Shown one piece after another: positions 42,846 to 51,733 of a DNA stretch of 64,000 bases. The stretch lies in the NCBI GenBank assembly GCA_029907255.1, contig JARYMF010000005.1, positions 1-64,000 of the forward strand. Reading direction: 5' to 3'. The notes beneath the pieces are model-generated. The model worked only from the letters and a program-made list of their open reading frames with translations. It did not search any database and was not told the DNA's origin. The stretch's first letter is position 1. Each line of letters starts with the position of its first letter. The position numbers and the translations under genes were made by a program. Origin of the DNA: Armatimonadota bacterium. Its GTDB lineage: Bacteria > Armatimonadota > UBA5829 > DTJY01.

Positions 42846-44038
42846 TCAAAGAGAAGATCAATAAGACGGAAGCCTTCGTCTACCCTAAGCTTTGTTTCAG
42901 GGACAGCCCGTTCATCAAACGGCAGGTTAGTTTTGGCTGGTTCAAACGAAGAGAAGAGCACAAAGGGTACCGGGTCAGTCACATGGGTCTTCGTTTCAAT
43001 TGGCGTGGCATGATCCGGAGTAACCAAAATTCGAAACCTTTCAACACCCTTTAAGCCTTCAAGTATGGTACCGAGCACCAATTTATCCACGTTCTCAATT
43101 GCCTCGATTTTTTTGTCTATATCACCGATATGGCTAGCTTCATCTGGTGCTTCGACATGCACAAGAACGAAATCTCGGTCCCTAAGGGCCTCAACCGCCG
43201 CCTTACCTTTCCCCTCGAAATTTGTGTCAAGGTAACCAGTAGCACCTGGGACATTCACAACTTTTAAGCCCACGGCACGCCCCAGGCCCTTTAGCAGGTC
43301 AACCGCCGCCACAACTGCTCCTGTGCGGCCAGTCTTCGCAAGGAAGTTGGGCATATCAAGCGCTCTTCCCTGGCCCCACGGCCATATCATATTTGCAGGA
43401 TTTTTCCCTTCTTCTCGCCTGCGTTTATTAATCGGATGACTATCAAGAATTTCCAGCGAGTCATAAATTAAGCCTCTAAGCATATTTTCCCCATCACCAA
43501 GAGGAAAATAATCCTTAATCGCCTTGCCTATGATATTATGCGGCGGCTCGGTTTTAACTTCGGCCGAACCATCTCTCCAAACCATGATGTGGCGGTAGCT
43601 TACACCCGGATAAAACTGAACTTTCCGTGTACCAAGTTTTTCATTTACAAGAGTTATCAACTCGCGAGCTTCATCGGTGGACACATGGCCGCCGCTGTAG
43701 TCAATCATTATTGTTCCGTCGGAACTCACAAGATTGCAGCGAAAGGCAACGTCCCTTTTTTCAAGCGGAATCTCCATGCTGACGGCTTCTATTGGTCCAC
43801 GTCCTGTGTAATACTTCCGCGGGTCGTAGCCAAGAAGGGACATAGCCGCAACATCACTACCAGGCTCCATCCCCTCGGGAATCGTGTTCACCACGCCAAC
43901 CTGCCCATTTGATGCCAGGTGGTCCATAAACGGCTTGCGCGCTACCTGCATTGGCGTCTTCCCATCTAACTCAGGAATCGGCCGGTCTGCCATGCCGTCT
44001 GGTATAAGAAGTATATATTTTACATTTTCAGCTGTCAT
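42842..44038 (-). CDS. ApgM-family protein, candidate homoserine kinase
   Basis: About 398 residues of the archaeal-type cofactor-independent phosphoglycerate mutase (ApgM) superfamily: YILLIPDGMADRPIPELDGKTP, TIPEGMEPGSDVAAMSLLGYDP with the catalytic serine, LVHVEAPDEASHIGDIDKKI and VTPDHATPIETKTHV as metal ligands. A subgroup of this family has been proposed as homoserine kinase in genomes lacking ThrB, typically near hom and thrC. Both genes are just upstream here with only purC between, so that role is likely; phosphoglycerate mutase is the alternative. ATG at 44038 matches the family start; upstream codons are not needed. Confidence 0.85.
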   Translation of the reverse strand: MTAENVKYILLIPDGMADRPIPELDGKTPMQVARKPFMDHLASNGQVGVVNTIPEGMEPGSDVAAMSLLGYDPRKYYTGRGPIEAVSMEIPLEKRDVAFRCNLVSSDGTIMIDYSGGHVSTDEARELITLVNEKLGTRKVQFYPGVSYRHIMVWRDGSAEVKTEPPHNIIGKAIKDYFPLGDGENMLRGLIYDSLEILDSHPINKRRREEGKNPANMIWPWGQGRALDMPNFLAKTGRTGAVVAAVDLLKGLGRAVGLKVVNVPGATGYLDTNFEGKGKAAVEALRDRDFVLVHVEAPDEASHIGDIDKKIEAIENVDKLVLGTILEGLKGVERFRILVTPDHATPIETKTHVTDPVPFVLFSSFEPAKTNLPFDERAVPETKLRVDEGFRLIDLLFE

Positions 44039-44115
44039 TTTCTTTATTCTTAAATAAGCGTCAACAAAGCATGTAATTTGGTATGACACTAGCTTTAAAA
44101 GGAAGCTTATGGTTC

Positions 44116-45048
44116 TTATGCAAGCGATTTACCAACAATTCGCCGATATGCTTCGCGGTATTTCTCGGCTGTTTTTTGAACCACGTCATCTGGCAAAACA
44201 GGAGGTGGCGGTTCTTTATTCCAGCCTATACTCTCCAGCCAATCCCGCACATATTGTTTGTCGAAACTCGGCTGAGGCCCGCCTGGCGAATAAGTATTCA
44301 CATCCCAAAACCGTGAAGAATCAGGCGTAAGGACCTCGTCAATTACAATAATTTTGTCGCCCAACCTGCCAAATTCGAATTTTGTATCAGCGATGATTAT
44401 GCCGCGGGAAGCCGCGTAGTCTGCCGCTAAGGCATAGATTGCAAGGGTTTTCTCAATCAATATATCAGCGTCAGTTTTTCCAATCATCCGCTCCATTTCT
44501 TGGATACTTATGTTCAGGTCATGCCCCGTCTCAGCTTTGGTCGCCGGAGTAAATATCGGCTCGGGAAGCTTATCGGACTCTCGAAGGTCCGAAGGTAGCA
44601 AATGACCATGAAGGTCAACAAATTTGTCTCCAGCGGCCTGGAGCGCAGCCTTGTATTCCTTCCATGCCGAACCTGAGAGATAACCCCGAACAACGCACTC
44701 AACCGGAAATGGCTTAGTCTTGGTCACAACCATCGAACGTCCATCTAGTAAATCCCTTAGGCTCTCAACATCAGCGACGCCATGTGCATCCAGCTCTTTT
44801 AAAATTTCGTCTGTATCGGCCGTGACCAAATGATTTTCGACGACATTTTTTGTAAGCTCGAACCAGAAAAGCGAAAGTTGAGTGAGAACACGCCCTTTGT
44901 CTGGAATCCCATTTGGCATCACAACGTCAAATGCTGAGATTCGGTCAGTCGCCACAATCAGCAGTTTGTCACCAAGGTCATAGACGTCTCGAACCTTACC
45001 AGTTCGGAACTTTGGCAATCCTTGGATGTTTGTAGTGAGCACAATCAC
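44116..45048 (-). CDS. purC: SAICAR synthetase
   Basis: 310 residues, slightly longer than the bacterial norm because of a C-terminal extension as in the yeast ADE1-type enzyme. It condenses CAIR with aspartate in purine synthesis. Landmarks: [29 protein letters not shown], the [18 protein letters not shown] segment and [15 protein letters not shown] start at 45048 with GGAGGA ten bases upstream. It is inserted between thrC and the ApgM-like gene on the same strand. Confidence 0.95.
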   Translation of the reverse strand: MIVLTTNIQGLPKFRTGKVRDVYDLGDKLLIVATDRISAFDVVMPNGIPDKGRVLTQLSLFWFELTKNVVENHLVTADTDEILKELDAHGVADVESLRDLLDGRSMVVTKTKPFPVECVVRGYLSGSAWKEYKAALQAAGDKFVDLHGHLLPSDLRESDKLPEPIFTPATKAETGHDLNISIQEMERMIGKTDADILIEKTLAIYALAADYAASRGIIIADTKFEFGRLGDKIIVIDEVLTPDSSRFWDVNTYSPGGPQPSFDKQYVRDWLESIGWNKEPPPPVLPDDVVQKTAEKYREAYRRIVGKSLA

Positions 45049-45093
45049 TTTGCTTTCGTCCTCCTTTAATATTTAAATAGAAAACCAAGCAAA

Positions 45094-46176
45094 TTAGTAT
45101 CCAATTGCCTTTAAAATCGCTTTAAGATCGGGTTCAATGGTTACGGGATTTGTGGCAACCTTAATGGCACGGTCGGGATCTTTCAGTCCATGGCCTGTAA
45201 GAACGCAAACGACGGTCGCTGGTTCAGTAAAGTAGCCCCGTCTAGATAGTTTATAAACGCCTGCGACAGAAGCAGCCGACGCTGGTTCGCAGAAAATTCC
45301 CTCAAGGCTAGCAAGCATTTTGTATGCTTCCAAAATCTCGTCATCGGTGACTATATCAATTAAGCCGCCAGATTCATCACGCGCTGCGACTGCCTGCTTC
45401 CAACTCGCTGGATTGCCAATACGAATGGCAGTTGCAATTGTCTCTGGCTTTTCGACGGGATGGCCAAGCACAATTGGTGCCGCACCCGCCGCTTGAAAAC
45501 CAATCATTTTTGGCAGTCGGTCAATCTTCCCATGCTCTAGATACTCCTTATAACCTTTCCAGTATGCAGTGATGTTGCCTGCATTACCTACTGGAATTGC
45601 ATGATAATCCGGTGGTCCACCTAGAACATCGCATATCTCAAACGCGCCTGTCTTCTGTCCTTCAATTCTATAAGGGTTAATCGAGTTAACAAGAGTTATC
45701 GGGTAATTAGAAGTGATTTCCTTTACTAAGTTTAGGGCATCATCAAAGTTCCCTTTGATTTGTAAAACCTTCGCCCCATGAATCATCGCCTGCGAAAGTT
45801 TCCCTAGTGCGATATTTCCCTCGGGAATCAATACAATGCAATCAATTCCAGCTCGTGCGCAATAAGCCGCCGCGGATGCCGAAGTATTGCCAGTTGATGC
45901 GCACATAACCGCCTTGGCTCCCTCTTCGATGGCTTTAGAAATAGCCATTGTCATCCCGCGGTCTTTGAACGAGCCAGTTGGATTCAGTCCCTCATATTTC
46001 AGGTATATCTTGAGGTTTGGTGCAATTTTACGAGCCAAATTTTCCGCTCGAATTAAAGGTGTGCTTCCCTCCAGGAGCGTGATTATGGGAGTCTTTTCAG
46101 TTACAGGCAAGTACTGCCGATATCTCTCAATGACGCCGACTCTTCGAAAAATATCCGTTTGCTGGTCAAGAACCAT
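45094..46176 (-). CDS. thrC: threonine synthase
   Basis: 360 residues. It makes threonine from O-phosphohomoserine with PLP, bound by K71 in NPTGSFKDRGMT; the phosphate-binding loop is PVGNAGNIT. This is the short (class II-like bacterial) form with no N-terminal regulatory domain. ATG with GGAGGA inside the end of hom; the two genes are two bases apart, so the hom-thrC order is tightly coupled. Confidence 0.96.
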   Translation of the reverse strand: MVLDQQTDIFRRVGVIERYRQYLPVTEKTPIITLLEGSTPLIRAENLARKIAPNLKIYLKYEGLNPTGSFKDRGMTMAISKAIEEGAKAVMCASTGNTSASAAAYCARAGIDCIVLIPEGNIALGKLSQAMIHGAKVLQIKGNFDDALNLVKEITSNYPITLVNSINPYRIEGQKTGAFEICDVLGGPPDYHAIPVGNAGNITAYWKGYKEYLEHGKIDRLPKMIGFQAAGAAPIVLGHPVEKPETIATAIRIGNPASWKQAVAARDESGGLIDIVTDDEILEAYKMLASLEGIFCEPASAASVAGVYKLSRRGYFTEPATVVCVLTGHGLKDPDRAIKVATNPVTIEPDLKAILKAIGY

Positions 46177-46178
46177 GT

Positions 46179-47465
46179 TTATTCCTCCACCCTAATCCAA
46201 TTGCAAATTTCCGACACTTCCTGGAGTCTGCCCATTTCTTCCATTGCCTTGCGGAAGTTGCGCTCGGCAACTACATGTGTTATTAGAACAATCTCCGCTT
46301 TGTCACCTTGTGAATCCTTCTGTACAACCGATGCTATGCTCACCTGATTATCGCCAAAGACCTTTGCCAACGCAGCTAGCACGCCCGGACGATCTGCAAC
46401 CAGCATCCTGACATAGTAACGCGCTTGGATTGCTTCTATCCCTTGAACCGGCTTTTCGTCTTGGAATGGAAAAGGTAGGCGGGCATTTGAACCTGCATTG
46501 ATATTACGCGCAATTTCCATTATATCGCCAACAACAGCGCTTGCTGTTGGCAACGAGCCCGCACCACGGCCATAGAACATCACATCTTGGACGAAGTCAC
46601 CACGGACATAGATAGCGTTGTAAACATCGCTCACCGAAGCAAGCGGATGTCTTGCGGATATCAACGTCGGATGCACTCTAGCCTGAATGCTTTGGTGATT
46701 TGCGCGTGCTATCGCCAACAGCTTGATTACATAGCCCAGCTCCTTTGCGTATTCTATATCGCGCTGCGCCACCTTGGTTATCCCTTCGGTGTATATTTGG
46801 CGAACATCTACTACCGAACCGAATGCAAGCGATGCCAGAATGGCGATTTTGTATTGTGCATCATAACCTTCGATGTCGTTGGTTGGGTCCGACTCAGCAT
46901 AACCTGCCTTTTGCGCCTCTGCAAGTGCTTTGGCAAAATCTTTGCCTTCTTTATCCATCTTAGTGAGAATATAGTTGGTTGTGCCGTTGACAATTCCCAT
47001 AACCTCGGTGATTCGGTTTGCTGCCAGGTATACGCGCAGAGGACCAATGATTGGAATGCCTCCACCAACACTACCTTCGAAGTAGAGGTCAAGACCGTTA
47101 TCTTGAGCTTCAGCAAGAAGGGTTCGCCCTTCTTTTGCGATTAGTTCTTTGTTCGCAGTAACAACGTGCTTGCCGTTTTTGAGAGCACGACGAATAAAAT
47201 CGCCAGCCGGCTTTACGCCTCCAATCAATTCTACGACGATATCTATCTCTGGGTCATCGATAACTTTGGAGACATCGGTAGTGAGTAAGCTGGGGTCAAC
47301 TTTGACAACTCGTGGTGTGGAAATGTCAAGGTCGCAGATTACAGAAAGTTCGATTCTCGAACCAACTTTGCGACGAATTTCTTCTGCATTCTCTAGTAGA
47401 AGTTTGGCTGTCCCAGTACCGACTGTCCCGAATCCAATAAGTCCGACCTTAATTAGAGGCTTCAA
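46179..47465 (-). CDS. hom: homoserine dehydrogenase
   Basis: 428 residues. It reduces aspartate semialdehyde to homoserine with NAD(P)H. The Rossmann loop GFGTVGTG is at 11-18, TANKELIAKEG and YAESDPTNDIEGYDAQYK are the usual substrate-site motifs, and the C-terminal 80 residues are an ACT domain (VRMLVADRPGVLAALAKVFGD) for threonine feedback. TTG start with GGGAGG five to six bases upstream. First gene of the threonine/purC/apgM/tilS/ftsH run. Confidence 0.96.
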   Translation of the reverse strand: MKPLIKVGLIGFGTVGTGTAKLLLENAEEIRRKVGSRIELSVICDLDISTPRVVKVDPSLLTTDVSKVIDDPEIDIVVELIGGVKPAGDFIRRALKNGKHVVTANKELIAKEGRTLLAEAQDNGLDLYFEGSVGGGIPIIGPLRVYLAANRITEVMGIVNGTTNYILTKMDKEGKDFAKALAEAQKAGYAESDPTNDIEGYDAQYKIAILASLAFGSVVDVRQIYTEGITKVAQRDIEYAKELGYVIKLLAIARANHQSIQARVHPTLISARHPLASVSDVYNAIYVRGDFVQDVMFYGRGAGSLPTASAVVGDIMEIARNINAGSNARLPFPFQDEKPVQGIEAIQARYYVRMLVADRPGVLAALAKVFGDNQVSIASVVQKDSQGDKAEIVLITHVVAERNFRKAMEEMGRLQEVSEICNWIRVEE

Positions 47466-47560
47466 CCTTTCCTCCCAAACATTATCAAAATGCCCATAAT
47501 TGGGGGTAAGGAGTGAAAAGTACCGACGGTACCATTTTTCCTACCAAATTGTATATGCCC

Positions 47561-48049
47561 TCACTCAGTTACTGAGGTATCTATCGTCATCAGAATATCG
47601 CCTTGCTGGACAAGCTTGGCGTTCTCAACCAAAATTGCGACTACTTTGCCACCTTGCTCAGCTGGTATCTCACTAAACACCTTCATGGCTTCGATTAATC
47701 CTACTGTCTGCCCTGGCTCAATGATGTCGCCAACCTCCACATAGGGCGGGGAATCAGGAGAAGGACAGCTGTAGAACACGCCGACCATGGGAGCCCGCAG
47801 TTGGTATAAGTGTTCTTCGGAAGTAGTTGCCTCTGGAGCAGTGCTTTCGACCTCAGCTGGACCCTCCTCCTTAGGTAATTCGGCAACAGTTGTAAGATCA
47901 ACACTAGGCATTAAAGTAACGGCGCGGTCTTCCTCAGCCTTGATTGTGACGCTAAAGCCTTCCTCTTCAATCGTCAGCTCTGTAAGGTTGTTTTCTTCCA
48001 CCAATGAAACCAATTTTTCAAGTTTTTCGTAATCAATATTTGAGCTCAT
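47561..48049 (-). CDS. accB: biotin carboxyl carrier protein of acetyl-CoA carboxylase
   Basis: 162 residues, the usual AccB size. The C-terminal biotinyl domain has the biotinylation motif EAMKVFSEIPA (K123) and the thumb-like APMVGVFYSCPSPDSPPYV; a Pro/Ala/Glu-rich linker (about 50-80) joins it to the N-terminal helix. It carries the carboxyl group between biotin carboxylase and carboxyltransferase in fatty-acid synthesis; accC is not next to it in this window. ATG with AAGGA ten bases upstream and a strong promoter 90 bases above. Confidence 0.95.
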   Translation of the reverse strand: MSSNIDYEKLEKLVSLVEENNLTELTIEEEGFSVTIKAEEDRAVTLMPSVDLTTVAELPKEEGPAEVESTAPEATTSEEHLYQLRAPMVGVFYSCPSPDSPPYVEVGDIIEPGQTVGLIEAMKVFSEIPAEQGGKVVAILVENAKLVQQGDILMTIDTSVTE

Positions 48050-48137
48050 GGGCAGGCAGTCCTTTTGCCAAGTATTCGTTTTTTACTACTTTGTAAGCTT
48101 TCGCTTTGATATCCTAATTTTCACTGATGTGATGCTA

Positions 48138-48166
48138 AGTATAACATTCAGAGCCCAGCATGTCAA
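48138..48166 (-). promoter_or_regulatory. accB promoter
   Basis: Minus-strand TTGACA (48166-48161), 17-bp spacer, TATACT (48143-48138). The -35 box is half of the palindrome TGTCAATTTGACA (48161-48173), whose other half is a -35-like TTGACA on the plus strand pointing at csrA. Confidence 0.75.
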
Positions 48167-48220
48167 TTTGACATAACGCTAAAAAGGTGAAAAAGATAGA
48201 GCATAAACAGTAAATCTTTG

Positions 48221-48372
48221 AAACAAAACTTGTGTTTTGTTTAAGATTAGCCGATAATTCCAATTGCTAGTGAATAAATCTGGCAATTGTACTAGGCTGG
48301 CGGATATTTTGCATAACCCAAACTGTCAGGGGGAAAGCACATGTCATTACCTCGAGGCGTTTGAGCCGCCTC
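48221..48372 (+). other. structured csrA leader
   Basis: The 338 bases between accB and csrA hold no gene. Three inverted repeats lie on the csrA side: AAACAAAAC / GTTTTGTTT with a four-base loop (48221-48242), CAATTGC / GCAATTG (48261-48289), and GAGGCG / CGCCTC (48354-48372) immediately before the Shine-Dalgarno AGGAGAGG. The GGA-bearing region next to the last hairpin is where CsrA could bind its own message. Confidence 0.45.
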
Positions 48373-48387
48373 AGGAGAGGTAGCCCA

Positions 48388-48618
48388 ATGTTAGTCTTGG
48401 CCAGAAAAGTTGGCCAGCGAATCGTCATCGCCGGTGACATAGAGATCACTGTAGTAGAGATCCGTGGCGAGCAAGTTCGTTTGGGGATCACAGCGCCCAA
48501 GAACGTTTCAATTTACAGGAAAGAGCTTCTTGAGCAAGTAACGGCTGAGAACATAGAAGCCGCAGCCACTGCCCAAGACAACAACGAACTGCTCAACCAT
48601 GGGGAGAAAAAGGAATAA
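48388..48618 (+). CDS. csrA: carbon storage regulator CsrA
   Basis: 76 residues, slightly longer than E. coli CsrA (61). It begins MLVLARKVGQRIVIAGDIEITVV, the invariant family start, and holds the RNA-binding region VRLGITAPKNVSIYRKEL. CsrA dimers bind GGA motifs in leader RNAs and change translation or stability. The C-terminal tail after residue 60 is polar and acidic. The ATG at 48388 has AGGAGAGG upstream; the in-frame TTG nine codons earlier is rejected. It stands alone between two minus-strand genes, with no flagellar genes nearby. Confidence 0.96.
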   Translation: MLVLARKVGQRIVIAGDIEITVVEIRGEQVRLGITAPKNVSIYRKELLEQVTAENIEAAATAQDNNELLNHGEKKE

Positions 48619-48621
48619 CCT

Positions 48622-50052
48622 CTATAGACGCTGGAGGGCGCGTTCGATAGTCCAGCGCAGGTCGGGGTCTGCTGTCTTTGCCATTTTTTCCAAGCTTGGT
48701 TTTGCTCGGTAGTCTCCAATAAGTCCCAGCGCATAAGCCGCCCATTTTGATGAAGCACCTCCCGAAGCAAGCACCTTAAGCAACGCAGGAGTTGCATTTG
48801 TGCCAATCACTGCCAATGCGCGACATGCGCGGTACTTGACCACATCGCTAGCATTTGAACTGAGCACTGAAACCAGCTTGGGAATAGCTTTGTCACCTAT
48901 ATAAGCAAGAGAATCAACTGCTGCCTCTGCTACTCTTCCGTCTGGATCTCCCAATAATTTTACAAGCGGTTCAAGCTCAAGAGTTGCAGTCTGCTCACCA
49001 AGTCCTTTAGCAGCTGATAGGCGTATTACTGGGTCAGGATCGCTAGCAAGTACTAGCAAAACCTTTGCAGCTTCGGGCGAATCAATCTTTTCGAGCACGG
49101 CCGCTGCTGCTCTTCTCAAGTCCCGCGGGCCTGACATGGCAGCAACTACTGGTCCTACCGCCGGTGCTCCAACTCTCTGCAAGCTGGAGATAACCGAAGT
49201 TCTAACTTTCAAGTCAAAATCTGTTAATGCCGCAACTAAAGCCTTAATTGCCTTTTCCCCGCCAACGACGCTTAGCGACCGGGCAGCACGTGCGCGCACC
49301 TCTCCATCGTCGTTGGGATTGCTAAGAACTTCTATAAATATATCTGTCGCTCTTGGATCGCATATCGTGCACAAAGAGCTGATTGCCACCCGTCGCACGG
49401 CCGCAATGTCACGGGTGCTTTTAATTAGAGCGGGCGTTGCCTTCATACTGCCTATCTTGCCAAGACATACAGCCGCGGTCATTCGCACATCCTGATCTTT
49501 ATCTCTAAGCAACTCGACGAACGCCGGAACACTAGGCTCGCCAATCCGAATTAACACATCGCTTGCCGCCGCCCTTGTTTCAGGGGCTCGCACAGCTTCC
49601 TTAACCTTGGGGATTGCTGGTGGCCCAATTGCAACAAGTGCATTCGAAACACCTTTGCGCACGTTTTCGTCGGAATCTTTTAACGCGGGCACAAGCAAAT
49701 CTATGTGGTCCCTGCCTAGCACGACAAGTGCTGCTGCAACTCTGTTGCGAACCGTAACTCTTGGATCTTTGAGGAGAACCAAGCATTGCTTTACCGTCAT
49801 TGGCCCAGGCATGCGTCGGATAACTGTGCGTATGATGTTTATGCGCTCAAGGCGCGTCATTTCCTGCATTATATCAAATAATCGATCACGCTCCATGAGC
49901 TCCCTGGCGGCGGCAATCTTTTGTTGTTGAGTGCCATAGCGAAGGTCGTGAGCCAACCTACTCATCTCTACGTGATTTGTAATACCTTTGGTAATACCAT
50001 AAAGAATTACTCCGACAATCAAAATTCTCCAGAATAGTTTTTTCTTATTCAA
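48622..50052 (-). CDS. membrane-anchored HEAT-repeat protein
   Basis: About 476 residues. One N-terminal hydrophobic helix (about 5-22) anchors it; the rest is a superhelix of about eleven HEAT/PBS-lyase-like repeats of about 31 residues, for example DPDPVIRLSAAKGLGE, KDQDVRMTAAVCLGKIG and DFDLKVRTSVISSLQRVG. HEAT repeats are protein-binding scaffolds. TTG at 50052 has AGGAG eight bases upstream; GTG at 50061 is the alternative. It follows the kinase gene on the same strand, so a role as scaffold or substrate of that system is an inference. Confidence 0.85.
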   Translation of the reverse strand: MNKKKLFWRILIVGVILYGITKGITNHVEMSRLAHDLRYGTQQQKIAAARELMERDRLFDIMQEMTRLERINIIRTVIRRMPGPMTVKQCLVLLKDPRVTVRNRVAAALVVLGRDHIDLLVPALKDSDENVRKGVSNALVAIGPPAIPKVKEAVRAPETRAAASDVLIRIGEPSVPAFVELLRDKDQDVRMTAAVCLGKIGSMKATPALIKSTRDIAAVRRVAISSLCTICDPRATDIFIEVLSNPNDDGEVRARAARSLSVVGGEKAIKALVAALTDFDLKVRTSVISSLQRVGAPAVGPVVAAMSGPRDLRRAAAAVLEKIDSPEAAKVLLVLASDPDPVIRLSAAKGLGEQTATLELEPLVKLLGDPDGRVAEAAVDSLAYIGDKAIPKLVSVLSSNASDVVKYRACRALAVIGTNATPALLKVLASGGASSKWAAYALGLIGDYRAKPSLEKMAKTADPDLRWTIERALQRL

Positions 50053-50102
50053 CTTAGCCACTCCTAACTAATCCAACTTGGGAAATCATTCTTTATTTTT
50101 GC

Positions 50103-51698
50103 TTACCTTAATAGTATCGCAAAAGATGCAAGCGAAATAAAGAGTAGTGCAATCGCCCACAGCCGCCAGCGCGATGCTGTTAGTAATTGCGCTACGATTA
50201 GCAAGCACAACACTGTGCCAACTGCCGACGTGATTATAATCTGGCTAGCTCCAAGCGTCGAATTACCTTCCGCAAAAGACTTCACCATACCAATGATAGC
50301 ACCTAAGCCAACGCCAGCAATTACTCCAGGAACAAACCTCTCGAGAATTCCCAAATCGGCAGCCATGCTAATGATAAAGAGCATGGCGGCAAGAAGGCCT
50401 GCTATAATTAATCCAACCCCAATTACTCCGCCCTTGCCCATCACTGCAGGCAAAAGTGGAAGCATGCACATGACAAGAAGTGGTACATACCACCAAAATA
50501 CTTCTTCGAACTGCCTTCTTGCTGGCAGAATTTCCACAACCGCCGGGATAGTAATCGTTTGGCCATCTACTTCCAATGTTAGATGGTCCTCATAAATGCC
50601 AGGCTGCCAAACATTTCCCCCTTCAGCAACCAAAAACAGACTCTGCTTGCGGCGGTTGAAAACCTGTGGGCTGACACTCAGCCATCCCGGCTGAGAAGCA
50701 ACTCTCCCTTTTGTTTTTCCTCGCCCCGGCACGCGAACTCGCAGCTTCAGGCTTTTTGTTTCTCCCTGGCGAACTTTACCAAAGTTCAATTCGTCCAGCG
50801 AGAGTTCAATTTCTGGATTCTTGAACTCTTCTTTATTTAAAGCAGGCAGATCCTCGAAATGTTTAGAGCCTGTTTGTAAAACCGACCTATCAATGCGCCC
50901 CAGGATAAATTTTAAGTCATCCCGCAACTCAGCTGCACTTTGGTAGCGGTCATATTTATCCTTCGCCAGTGCTTTGCAGATAACCTGCTCCAAATCACCT
51001 GGTAAAGATGGTTCGAGTTCGGTAATTGGAATTGGCGTGTCTTCCTCGACCGCCCGCTTCCACGAGAATGGGTCCTTTGGCTTTGCTGCTTGGAAAGGGC
51101 GCTGTCCAGTGAGCATTTCGTAGAGAGCAACGCCGACCGACCAAATGTCCGACCTATGGTCCGAATGCTCTTCTTCCTCGAAGTCCTCTGGCGCCATATA
51201 TGCGTAGGTTCCTGCACCACCTGCATAAGAACCGCTTCCTAAAATCTCCGCGAGGCCAAAATCCACAATTTTCGCTTTTCCATTCTCAGAAAGCAGAATG
51301 TTGGCTGGTTTGATATCGCGGTGGACAATATGATTCTTATGGGCAAAATCAAGCGCATCGCATACTTGAATGGCGATTCTCAATGCCTCTTCAGGCGGAA
51401 GTTTTCCCCGGCGGCGCATGTACTCGTGAAGGTTTGTTCCTTTCACGTACTCCATGTCAATTACCAAGTGCCCGTTTATCTTGTCAACACTGTTCACCTG
51501 CACTATATTTGGATGGCGCAGGCGGTCGAGCACGCGCGCCTCCTCAATAAACCGTGCCTCATCCGCAGCCTGGAGACTTATCTCCTTTAAAGCAACATGC
51601 TTGCCAAGGAGGGTATCCCATGCGAGATATACAATGCCCGAAACTCCATGGCCAAGCACATCGAGCTTTTCATATTTTCCAATTTTTCCTAGCGCCAT
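50103..51698 (-). CDS. membrane Ser/Thr protein kinase
   Basis: 531 residues. The Hanks-type kinase domain (1-270) is complete: glycine loop LGHGVSGIVYLAWD, K38, HRD at 126-128 in IVHRDIKPANILL, DFG at 146-148 and a normal activation segment ending APED. Residues about 300-400 are a beta-rich Ig-like segment (LNFGKVRQGETKSLKLRVRVPG, QPGWLSVSPQVFNRRKQ). The C-terminal 130 residues have four to five membrane helices, so the kinase faces the cytoplasm from the N-terminus. The start ATG has no clear Shine-Dalgarno and lies 36 bases after the phosphatase gene. Confidence 0.93.
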   Translation of the reverse strand: MALGKIGKYEKLDVLGHGVSGIVYLAWDTLLGKHVALKEISLQAADEARFIEEARVLDRLRHPNIVQVNSVDKINGHLVIDMEYVKGTNLHEYMRRRGKLPPEEALRIAIQVCDALDFAHKNHIVHRDIKPANILLSENGKAKIVDFGLAEILGSGSYAGGAGTYAYMAPEDFEEEEHSDHRSDIWSVGVALYEMLTGQRPFQAAKPKDPFSWKRAVEEDTPIPITELEPSLPGDLEQVICKALAKDKYDRYQSAAELRDDLKFILGRIDRSVLQTGSKHFEDLPALNKEEFKNPEIELSLDELNFGKVRQGETKSLKLRVRVPGRGKTKGRVASQPGWLSVSPQVFNRRKQSLFLVAEGGNVWQPGIYEDHLTLEVDGQTITIPAVVEILPARRQFEEVFWWYVPLLVMCMLPLLPAVMGKGGVIGVGLIIAGLLAAMLFIISMAADLGILERFVPGVIAGVGLGAIIGMVKSFAEGNSTLGASQIIITSAVGTVLCLLIVAQLLTASRWRLWAIALLFISLASFAILLR

Positions 51699-51733
51699 GG
51701 TTATTGATACTGAATAATTGGTGTTTAATTAGG

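Noticed and set aside
46587-47144. Plus-strand open frame of 185 codons inside hom
   Set aside because: It is antisense to a well-conserved gene, and the translation shows no family resemblance.
47521-47545. GTACC / GGTAC hairpin between accB and hom as a terminator
   Set aside because: Only five base pairs with a three-base loop and a short interrupted T-run; too weak to call.
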